Source of the DNA: Halichondria panicea | Lineage: Eukaryota > Porifera > Demospongiae > Suberitida > Halichondriidae | Length of the DNA: 64,000 nucleotides | Assembly: GCF_963675165.1 (NCBI RefSeq) | Contig: NC_087377.1 | Coordinates: 1,513,501-1,577,500 of the forward strand | Direction of reading: 5' to 3' | In this document: one piece after another, positions 31,100 through 40,350 of the stretch | Layout of the letters: the number at the start of each line of letters is the position of its first letter | Position numbering within the stretch: position 1 is the stretch's first letter | Notes under the pieces: generated by a model | What the model saw: the letters and a program-made list of their open reading frames with translations, nothing else | Told to the model about the DNA's origin: nothing | Database searches by the model: none | Translations under genes and position numbers: made by a program

Positions 31100-32160
31100 T
31101 TAATGGTGGTGACCTAGGTAACTAGTAACTACACAGTTCTCTAGTGAGCAGCTCTTGAAATCCTCCAGCTCTTTGAAAGGACAGACATCCAGTTTAGCTC
31201 TCATATATACCTACAGTGGGAAAACAAGAGAGTCTCAAGTGGAATATTGTACTCTTGTGTGTGTGTGTGTGTGTGGGGGGGGAGTAGGTGGGTGGATATA
31301 AATATAAGGTGGGTGAATTTTTGTCCACCGTTCGTGTTACTAGCTCAAACGAAATGCTCACTTAAATATACAGCCAACCTCAAAGTCTCCATTATAGACC
31401 TGTGCTAGCAGGCCACCCTCTATAATACAGCCGGCCTCAAAGTCTCTATAGCATGTGTTTGGACCTGTGTTAGCAGGCCACCCTCTATAATACAGCCAGG
31501 TTAATGGGCCTCAAAGTCTCCATAGCATGTGTTTGGACCTGTGTTAGCAGGCCACCCTCTATAATACAGCCACTGTTGGTCTACCCACCACTATACATAT
31601 ACAGGGTATACTAATAGTAAGGTACTCACACAGACATTAGTGACATGGTTGGTGGTTCCTGTGATCCTGGACACCACCTCACACACTTGCCAGATACTGG
31701 GACGCAGCTCAGGGTCAGAGGTCAACAGGCAGCCTACAAGGGAGGGGGAGAATACACGTATCATTAGAGCAATACACTTAAGGATGGCAGAGTATCATAG
31801 TGTGTGTTCTTAAATAATTATAATTAGCTCTGAAAAAACAGGTCCAGTTCACAAAGAAAAAACCCCACTATTACAATAGTCTTAAACTAGATTTTATACG
31901 TATACCCAGTGCATGGTACTGACTATAAGATGTGTGTGTGTGTGTGTGTGTGTGTGAGGGGATGGAGGGTGTGAGGGGGTGGAGGGGGTGTGTGTGTGTG
32001 TGTGTGTACATGTACCTCTCAAGTTATGCAGCTGGGTCTTGTGCATGTGTATATAGGGAGAGTCTTCAGGAATGCTGTACTGAGCACTGACTATGGCTAG
32101 AGGGTTGTCACCAAATGGAGTATCCATGAAGCACAGCTTGAACAGTAGTACGCCCAGTGC
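31100..32160 (-). CDS. AAK1/BIKE-like (NAK family) kinase C-lobe fragment, copy A
   Basis: Exons 32160-32016, 31733-31630 and 31210-31100 join in frame to a stop. The first encodes LGVLLFKLCFMDTPFGDNPL and IPEDSPY, the second LTSDPELRPSIWQVCEVVSR: the end of a protein kinase domain closest to AAK1/BIKE/GAK, which phosphorylate clathrin adaptor subunits. Compared with copy B at 63.4 kb it has 12 extra bases in the first exon after DSPY, adding four residues, and a different last exon (KLDVCPFKELEDFK). No N-lobe or catalytic-loop exon is found upstream through 40 kb, so this is a truncated duplicate that may not be active. Confidence 0.7.
31370..31572. repeat. 74-bp minisatellite, three copies
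   Basis: Same unit (GTTAGCAGGCCACCCTCTAT..., GTCTCCATAGCATGTGTTTG) as the long array at 61.9-63.0 kb, in the matching intron of the duplicated kinase. Confidence 0.9.
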
Positions 32161-32602
32161 CTGTGTGTGGGCAGGTGTGTGTTGTGTGAGGGTGTGATGA
32201 TAATTATGGGTATTCAAATGACTACCACTTAACATGGTTCAGTAAACGTGATTCAAGGAAATTCTCCACTCATCCCCACATTCCACAGTCTTACACAGAC
32301 AGACCACATTCACAAAATGCAAACCTTATTACAAAAAACATAAGTCAACCACTAGCTACAGTGTACACAGTGGGACCACCCATAAAGAGGAATTTCTCCC
32401 CTTTCAGCCTTGTTTCCCAGTAAACATAATCATTGCTCAGATCCTCCCCCTTTTCAGAGAGGTGTCACATTCCACCCCTTTCACAGTACACAAAGCAATT
32501 TGGTTGAATGTCATTGAAAGGTCATAATTAGTGAAAGGTCACCTCCAATAGTACTGCCACATGTCCATCCATACATGCATGGATAAATAATTACACCATA
32601 CT

Positions 32603-33229
32603 CAGGGGCGTAGCTACCATTGTTTCCTGGTTGCCCAGAAACCCCCCCAGGAGCTGCTGAGAAAATTGGGCAGGGCTCCCTATAATTGAAATCATGCAGC
32701 CCTGCCCATCTTTTCACACGTGGCTGCAAATCAATAATCAGAGCAGCAACCGTGAAGCGTTTCACTTTGGCTTTGTCTAACTCTTCAATCTATGGTCTCA
32801 GCTAGTTAGTCTCAGCTAGCTAGCTACCTCAAACAAAGAAGACTAAGACTTAAGTTCTAGATCTAGTATCAATCCTGAATGCTCCAGTATTCTCAGACTC
32901 AGCTCTAAGCACAACTTTATTCAGGAAGTGTACAAGTTTAGAACAATCTCAGCCACATGAAACCTCTCAGGTAAATGACATTTAATTGTTGCTCAGCTAG
33001 ACTAGCAATACACAATTGGCACCTGCATGCCTAGTATGTTACGTCTATAGCTAGCTAGCTTTTCACAAACATGTAAAAAAGTCATGAACAATAGTGAATA
33101 ACAGTAGGTGTGCCCCAATCAAGAGGGTGTGGTACCGGAAGTGGGCGTGGCCACAAAAATTTCGCGGCGCTATCGCGCCGCTGATTTTTCTGCAGAAACC
33201 CCTGTCTCAAAAGTCTGGCTACGCTCCTG
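32603..33229. mobile_element. Non-coding DNA element with CAGGGGCGTAGC ends and 5-bp target duplication
   Basis: Left end CAGGGGCGTAGCTA, right end TGGCTACGCTCCTG, imperfect inverted repeats. ATACT lies directly outside both ends (32598-32602, 33230-33234). No transposase frame. The superfamily is not clear: hAT ends look similar, but hAT makes 8-bp duplications. Confidence 0.65.
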
Positions 33230-33367
33230 ATACTGTAGTTTAAAATACAATGACAAATGAAACCTCTCAGCCCGTGCCAACTCAGCTAGCATATGGTTGC
33301 TCAATATTGACCTCCCTCCACCAAAGGTCTAATACATTGCTACAAGTCATCAACCATCTTTACCTGC

Positions 33368-33617
33368 ACTTCCAGAGTTGAGCCAGCCTCCAGCTCATCA
33401 GTGTATGCATGGACTAACACACTAGAGCAATATCAGCAATCCCATCAAACTGCAGTCTGAAGGTGTACTCCATGCAGTGTGTAGTTGCCCTCATGCAGGG
33501 GTAGGCTGTAGAGTGGTCCCAGCTGGCAGTCCATCCACCAATATCACATTGATACTGCCCTTGTCATGAGTACACCAGTACAGCCTCTGGACCATAGATG
33601 AGAGGAGGGAAGTTAGC
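33368..33617 (-). pseudogene. Decayed exon, unrecognised domain
   Basis: Between a CCTATACAG acceptor and a CAG/GTAAAG donor, consecutive pieces in different frames read PPLIYGPEAVLVYS, HDKGSINVILVDGLPAGTTL, LPLHEGNYTLHG, MEYTFRLQFDGIADIALV and HAYTDELEAGSTLEVQ. At least three frame changes in 250 bp show decay of a once-coding exon. The family is not recognised. Confidence 0.45.
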
Positions 33618-34243
33618 TGTATAGGTAAAGTTGACATGCAGTTAGCAATTGCAATAAGTATATACCCAAGTGGACTAAGTGGTGGTTTTAGAGGGCAGTA
33701 CCTTGACCTTGTATAAGCCCTTATACCTGCACATACTCTTTCCTCAGATCAGGACATGAATTCTTGTGTACCATTGGGTACATTGCTAAACCTCACATGA
33801 ACAATCTCCTACAACTGAGATAAGCTAATTGCAAACCACATTAGTTATTATACACGTACTTGTATTATAGCCGACAATAACACACATAATTATACGTATC
33901 TTCACAGCCCAACACTGCGTATACACTCTACGTATATGGAACAGATAACGAACATGCAAGCCTCTTATCAAACTTTATATTTCTCACAAGTTATGATGCA
34001 GGATGATGCTGCCCACCCGGGGTACCTGTGTAGGGCTGAGGAATTGATGGACACAATAAAGACAATAGACTACCATCATGCACGCAGGTACACTACCACC
34101 CACTCCACTCATCACACACCACCCACTACATTAGTAATGTATGAGTACGCAATGGGGGACCATACATTACAACAAAGGGAGCTAGAGAGCTAGTCCATAG
34201 ATAAAGTATCTGGGTCCACTCAATAAGACCTGACACTACTCAC

Positions 34244-34290
34244 CCTAGCATTGTCCAGCTCCCTCTGCAGACTAGCCACCATATCCACCA
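34244..34290 (-). CDS. Exon fragment VASLQRELDNAR (copy B)
   Basis: Nearly identical to 18968-19010 and extends the similarity through its intron (GACACTACTCACC, TATCTGGGTCCACTCAATAAG). It lies between a death-domain exon and the kinase fragment on the same strand. Confidence 0.4.
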
Positions 34291-34299
34291 ACATTAATC

Positions 34300-35162
34300 A
34301 GGACTGCAATGCATGATCCTCCATCGTTCGCGCTCTAGCCTCGAGACCAGCCGTTTGTTAAAAGGAAAGGTTGATCTAGAGGCTACTCGGTTAACAAGAA
34401 GCTGCAACTGAAGTGATCCCGTACCCAACAACAATGGTAAAGGGTCACTAAACTAGAAAGCTGAAATGAAATTTTGCCAAAAAAGTATAAAAATAGAAGG
34501 TGATGGTATATATATAATAGTTAGATACTGTTTAGGAGGTATCTATGGGAATTATAAGCCCAAAGGCCTGCTGTAGTATTCTCATTGTTTTTTATAATAC
34601 AATCTACAAAAAACATGTTTGAAAAAAACAAAAATTAATAATGAATGGTTGTTGTGAACATGAAAATTGCAGGTTTATATGAGAATTTACAGGTTAATAT
34701 GGGAAATATAAACCCTGTACTGACCAATCAGATTGCTGGATTCTGGGCTACTAGTAACTAAACATGTATACACACACAGGACACAGAGCATTATAATAGT
34801 CAGTACTTCAAGTATAGTCAACACAGAGTCAGTTCTTTACTTGACATTCTTGCATGCTTCTTTACTTGACATCAGTTCTTTATTCGTGCCTTTCAAGTAG
34901 CTCCAGTATCTGTATGAAAGCATGAGCACAGCACAATAAACTAGAGCCTTATAAGCAAAACATTGCAATAAAACACTGTGTGCAATGAAAATAGGGATCA
35001 GATTTATGAATATTCCAGTAATAATCTGTTTAAAAACATGAGTGCATGATTTAGGAGCCCTCAGGGCTAGTAGAACCATCAAGTACTTAGAATGCTGTAT
35101 ACTATTATTGCATGGCACAACTGCATGACGAGCAAGCTCACAAAGTTAATAAGGTAACTCAC
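34300..35162. other. No gene seen
   Basis: Contains a decayed AGCCTCGAGACCAG end of the small inverted-repeat element described at 51 kb (near 34337) and A/T-rich spacer. Confidence 0.35.
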
Positions 35163-35501
35163 ATGTATCCTTGACACAGGCCTTGTGAATGCTGCGAACT
35201 GCCTCTCCGTCCTCAATCTCTGAGGCAATCTCCACTAATCGACCGTAAGTAGCTGTTGAATTCAATGGATTGAATTGGAGAATATTTTTACTCTTCCACT
35301 TCTTTAGAGCAGCGAGGAATTTCCCTGGAATACCAACAAATGTGTGATCGATAGCACCAATCTCAGCATCACTGAGGCCCAGCCTGTGCTTGTATCTGTC
35401 ATAGCCAGCAATCTCGGTAGACAACTGGAGAAGAGCATCATCCGAGCACTCACTACTCAACTGAGCTGCAGTCGCTGTCACTATCGTCTTATGTGGTTGA
35501 A
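35163..35501 (-). CDS. Isolated death-domain exon (third paralogue)
   Basis: Minus-strand exon with a TGTACAG acceptor and ACAT/GTGAGT donor, phase 1 at both ends. It encodes ECSDDALLQLSTEIAGYDRY, LGLSDAEIGAID, LAALKKWKSKN and IEDGEAVRSIHKACV, about 90% like the 19685-20032 exon by eye. Flanking introns are also alike (CACATGTA, CATTAATTCCCAAGTTGTTCCC), so a block with the coiled-coil exon was duplicated between 19-21 and 34-36 kb. No full gene could be joined. Confidence 0.6.
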
Positions 35502-35519
35502 CTGTACAGATCAAAATAC

Positions 35520-36070
35520 ATTACATTATTTCCAATGACATGCAACGGCACGTAGTGGCAATACTCTGAAATGTACACCAAATACTTTATCACTGTCACA
35601 TGAGACCCCATACACAATACAACTGTCAAGGCTATAATTGAAGATTGCTTCAATTTAGATTGCTATACTTGTACAATAATTATGTCGTGAATAATTATAG
35701 TGATCACATTAATTCCCAAGTTGTTCCCTTAATTAGCTTATTACCAATGCGTATGATTTAATTAGATCTCACTTTTCATTGGCTAACTAGAGCTATGTGT
35801 ACAGAGGACTTCTGCCAACCAACCTGAAATCCTCTGTACATGTATATGTAGAGAAGTACATTTGTATCCTCAAGCAAACTATAGTTTGGGCAGAATATTG
35901 GCAGTACATGGAATGGAATGCTGTGGTGAACCCATACAAATGTTATTATTGCTTTCACTTCATTTGAAATGCAAATCTTAATTATTAAGTCACCACTAGC
36001 TATTTGCATTGTCCTAATACAAATCTATTTTGTAGCTCTTTATCAAAATATGTGTTTAAATTAGCGATAA
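35520..36070. other. No gene seen
   Basis: A/T-rich spacer. Part of it repeats the intron next to the 19.7-20.3 kb death-domain exon. CAGAGGACTTCTGCC...AATCCTCTGTACA (35797-35840) can form a small hairpin. Confidence 0.35.
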
Positions 36071-36076
36071 GTCAAC

Positions 36077-36822
36077 CACTAGCTACAGTGCACACAGTGG
36101 GACCACACTATAGGCTCTGTACACTAGCTACAGTGCACACAGTGGGACCACACTATAGGCTCTGTACACTATAGCTACAGTGTACACAGTGGGACCACAC
36201 TATAGGCTCTGTACACTAGCTACAGTGCACACAGTGAGACCACACTATAGGCTCTGTACACTAGTCTACAGTGCACACAGTGGGACCACACTATAGGCTC
36301 TGTACACCAGCTACAGTGCACACAGTGGGACCACACTATAGGCTCTGTACACTAGCTACAGTGCACACAGTGGGACCACACTATAGGCTCTGTATGTACT
36401 AGCTACAGTGTACACAGTGGGACCACACTATAGGCTCTATACACCAGCTACAGTGCACACAGTGGGACCACACTATAGGCTCTGTACACAAGCTACAGTG
36501 GGACCACACTATAGGCTCTGTACACTAGCTACAGTGCACACAGTGGGACCACACTATAGGCTCCGTACACCAGCTACAGTGCACACAGTGGGACCACACT
36601 ATAGGCTCTGTACACTAGCTACAGTGTACACAGTGGGACCACACTATAGGCTCTATACACCAGCTACAGTGCACACAGTGGGACCACACTATAGGCTCTG
36701 TACACTAGCTACAGTGCACACAGTGGGACCACACTATAGGCTCTGTACACCAGCGCTAGCTACAGTGCACACAGTGGGACCACACTATAGGCTCTGTACA
36801 CTAGTCTACACACTGCATGTCA
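36077..36822 (+). repeat. 45-bp minisatellite, about 16 copies
   Basis: Unit AGCTACAGTGCACACAGTGG followed by GACCACACTATAGGCTCTGTACACT. Some copies are shortened or extended. A single unit start (GTCAACCACTAGCTACAGTG) is present near 32343 and 63763, upstream of both kinase copies, so the array likely arose from such a unit. Frames across it are spurious. Confidence 0.95.
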
Positions 36823-38175
36823 ATTAGAGCAGCATTTCTGCAAACAAGGTGAAAATGGTTTTTAGTGGAACAGCTGTCTACCCCTGGGCCCATACACGCA
36901 GACATTCTACTTTCAAAGGACTATAGAATATTTGCATATACACTAAATTGGAATTCCATGTAGTGGGACAAGACAACAGTCTGGCTACCGATCAAAATTA
37001 TCTCCGTAAAAATACAATTATTGGGGTCACAGATGTCACAGCTGAGTGGAGAGTGGAGTGGGAGGGCTAGCTGGATGAATGTGAGGGATGATGGGATCAT
37101 TGTGACAGGGCAATGGACCGCTACTAAACCCTAGTTATCAGTCAACAGCTGGAGCTTTATTTCCTACAATGCATAGCGGGAAATTTTTGCTGGTGCAATT
37201 TGGCTCCAGAGCCCTCAGCAGAAAGTTACGTGGGTTCTAATATTCGCGGTTCAATGCCAGGAAACCACACCCACCAATAGCATTGCATGTAAAATACCGG
37301 TGCATGGGAGTTTATCCCAGTTTTAAATGCTCTGCCCTCGAAAAACGACGAAAATTTCCCGCTATACGGTACTTGTTATCAATACCCCATTTTTAATAAT
37401 ACATGTGCAATGTATGCTAGCTGTGACAGGGCAATGGACCGCTACTAAACCCCAGTGATCAGTCAACAGCTGGAGCTTTATTAATAATTATTATTATAAT
37501 GAAGTTGATTGTTTCCCAGATGCTTGTTATCAATAATTATCCCGTCTTTGCTATATACAAAAGTACAGCTAGCATACATGTACATGTACATGTAGGTCCT
37601 AGGTGTGTTTTTTTACATCAAAATCAGTACAGCTTAATTGCTTTTTTAGTATTTATTTGTATGCTAGCTGTACGTTTGGATCGACGTCAAATGATATTTC
37701 GGTCTCCCTTATTCCATTAAATAATGTGTGAAAAATTGATTAACTATTATAGTGTGGGAAGTAGGGAGGAGGCACAGTGTACTATAATAATGCTTTTCTA
37801 ACTCCCTAAAAATTCTATTCACAAATTTTGAGACAGTTTGCTCAATATAATCTCAAAAGCCCAATGCTATGTCAACAGTTTATAACAAGAGAGCACAGTT
37901 AGCATACAAACAGCGTCAAATACAACAAATACAAGTTTTGCTGTTTTGGATGCTTCCATTAGAGGGAGTGTTAGCAAACGTGCTGTACAAAGTTCATTCT
38001 AATCTTCACTGTCAGCTTTGAATCTGAGGCCTCAATTCACTTATTAGTTCTACTGCACGCTATAGCTGTACCTTAATTTGTAATTATTTCCCCCCACACA
38101 CACACAGCACACCCACACACACACCCACACACACATACACACACCCCACACACACACACCCCACACAGCCTGTAC
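36823..38175. other. Spacer with a MITE between two direct repeats; no gene found
   Basis: GTGACAGGGCAATGGACCGC...GTCAACAGCTGGAGCTTTATT occurs at about 37107 and 37423, bracketing the MITE at 37171-37371. The missing last exon of CFAP299 was looked for here on the minus strand and not found. Confidence 0.45.
37171..37371. mobile_element. TA-flanked MITE (CCGTATAGCGGG family)
   Basis: Left end GCATAGCGGGAAATTTTTGC, right end CGAAAATTTCCCGCTATACG, about 200 bp; the left terminus is more decayed. Confidence 0.6.
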
Positions 38176-40178
38176 CTTTGGGTCAACGTTAATAATCTTT
38201 CTGTCTCGTTTATTCTTAAACAGCAGACCTGAGGCATTGTCTGCAATCACCTGTGTGTGCGTGCGTGGGGGGTGTGTGTGTGCGAGTTATATCAAACAAA
38301 TACAAACAAAGTGTCCGTGTACAATAATCATGTCAACTAATTATGTACGACGAGACCAAAGGGAGCAACTGTATAATTGAGTAGTGGTATGGCGCCCTAC
38401 AGACTAGGAGGGCACTCACTACTGTAGTGTTCCAAACACACGTTATAGGCTATCAAACTTCGCTGTGAAAACAAATTATGTTCTGAAAAAACACCCACTT
38501 TAATTATTAAAGCCCACGCTTTTTTTTATAATTTGTGCTCGTTGATATAAGGACACCATAATATTATTGTAGCAATACCAAACAGCTGCTAATAAAATAA
38601 TTAGCTTTTTGAAATTGGACGTTCCCAACACAAGTTATAGCCCTTCAAAGAAAAACTACGAAAACATGACGACATGTAATTAATACATATTTTGGCAACC
38701 ACCTCTTATATATTATACCCACGTACTTCATATTTCTCACACGTACCTGATAATTAGGAGTGGAGTTGGATGAGGAGAAGTTAGTGTCCCAGTTATAGAA
38801 GCTCAAGTCACTGTGTCTAGGGAGCAGCTTCTTCCGTGACGAGAATATGGGGTCAAAATCATCCACCTACAATTATCATGTACATGTATAATACTGCATA
38901 GCAAGTTTTCGTATCAAACGAAAATTAAAACTAGGGAATTATTCTACTGCAAGAGATTCAATGCGTCACTATCCTGAGCTGTTGAGCTGTACTTAAAATA
39001 CTAAATGGGAAGTTACGAAAATTACCCGCTATACGGCAGTTAGATCATTGGGGTGAGGTGTAATTTTATGTCATAAATACAGTACATGTTAGGACCTCGT
39101 TTATTATTGGTAGTACCTTGAGTCGATGTGCGTAGTCAATGTATCCTGATATCTCCTGACCCTTGGCATTCCTGTCCCGAATAAATATAATTGACTGTGT
39201 GTGTGGGTGGAGGTGTGTGTGTGTGGAGGTGGTGGTGGTGTGTGTGTGTGTGTGTGTGTGAGGGGGGATTGCTTATCATGTATTAAGAAGACTTACTGAA
39301 ATTTTCCCGTTTCTGTTAGTCTCTTCCCTCTGAGCCAGCCCCTCCAGGAACACTGATCCTTGCAGGTCCTTCCCAGCACTGCACAACACTCTGTACCATG
39401 GGGGACACACTAGGTCAGCACAACACTCTGTACCATGGGGGGGGGGGGACACTAGGTCAGCACAACACTCTGTACCATGGGGGACACACTAGGTCAGCAG
39501 CGATAAATGCAATCACATACTTACAATCAGTTCAGATTCTTTTGCAATCGCATATACAAACAAGTCTTGTACAGTTTGTAGCTAAGAATCATTGACAGTA
39601 TACCTGAATTGTCCATAATAATTATTAGCAAAAGGGAGCGTTAATGTGACAAATACACACTCACCCCCCACACACCTCAGCTGGTCTCGACGTGCTAGCT
39701 TACTGGCTCAGCCGCTTCTTTCCTGAGCTCAAAGTCTTCTCTCTTGAGCACTTCCCCTGATCCACGATATCCTAGCTCCACTAGCTGACATGCTAGTTCT
39801 TCGTCCTGTGTGTGTGTGTGTGTGTGTGTGTGTGGAGTGTGGTGTGTGAGTGTGGTGTGAGTGTGGGTGGGTGGGTGTGTGTGTGTGTGTGTGTGAGGAG
39901 TGGAATGCAAACCACCAACTACGTAATACCGTAAAAATTACAAGCCACTGCAGATGTGTTTCTACTCGATATTTCGTAATAAGTGTGTGGGGGTTGAAGA
40001 ACCGTCGCCCCCCACAGTCAATCAACCCTACCCCCCCCACCTCAAGCAATAACCTCACCTCCAGGTAGAACAGATCAGTTGGTGTTATTTGAGAGTCCAG
40101 GTAATCCTCATACGTGGCATACTCGGTGACTATAGTATCTGCAGCGCTGTTACTAGCTTCCTCACCAGCAGCCGCCAT
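38176..40178 (-). CDS. CFAP299: Cilia- and flagella-associated protein 299, partial
   Basis: Minus-strand exons 40178-40059, 39805-39676, 39378-39297, 39194-39117, 38866-38747, 38250-38176. The chain MAAAGEEA...[87 protein letters not shown] and [13 protein letters not shown] matches human CFAP299 (C4orf22) throughout. The last ~35-residue exon was not found before 35.6 kb. Exon 2 is one base short of the frame needed to continue into LARRDQL and exon 3, near 39695-39703. This could be a sequence error or a real frameshift. The start at 40178 is the first Met of the conserved frame; an in-frame Met at 40256 exists. Expected in cilia or flagella, consistent with choanocytes or sperm. Confidence 0.88.
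38903..39038. mobile_element. TA-type MITE fragment in a CFAP299 intron
   Basis: Right end ACGAAAATTACCCGCTATAC is intact; the left end is decayed. Shares the GACTATCTTGAGCTG-like core with the 51.34-51.53 kb copy. Confidence 0.55.
39376..39500. repeat. Threefold repeat spanning a splice acceptor
   Basis: CAGCACAACACTCTGTACCATGGGGG with ACACTAGGT occurs three times. The copy nearest the exon provides the CFAP299 exon 3 acceptor; the other two duplicate the region just upstream. Confidence 0.8.
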
Positions 40179-40350
40179 CTTTATGTTCAGAAAGCTGGCG
40201 GTGTCATAGCATGCAGTGGTAAGGTTAGCCTCGACCCCAGGCCGATCCGTCTCCAATTGAAAGGTTAGCCTCTATCCCAGGCCGATCCGTCTCCAATTGA
40301 ACGCGTATTTTTCACCTTCGTTCTATTAAAAAAAAATCGGCCTGGGACCG
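40179..40350. promoter_or_regulatory. Short divergent intergenic region, likely shared promoter
   Basis: Only 172 bp separate the CFAP299 start (minus) from the start of the membrane protein gene (plus). It holds two tandem copies of TTAGCCTC.A..CCAGGCCGAT-CCGTCTCCAATTGAA and the complement ATCGGCCTGGGACCGATGCT, i.e. the ends of a small inverted-repeat element. A shared promoter is inferred from spacing alone. Confidence 0.45.

Noticed and set aside
36077-36822. CRISPR-like array
   Set aside because: Repeats are directly adjacent without unique spacers, and the genome is eukaryotic. The same holds for 49.4 and 61.9 kb.
36408-36827. Repetitive plus-strand frame across the 36-kb region
   Set aside because: It is the 45-bp minisatellite read in one frame, with no start context or splice structure.
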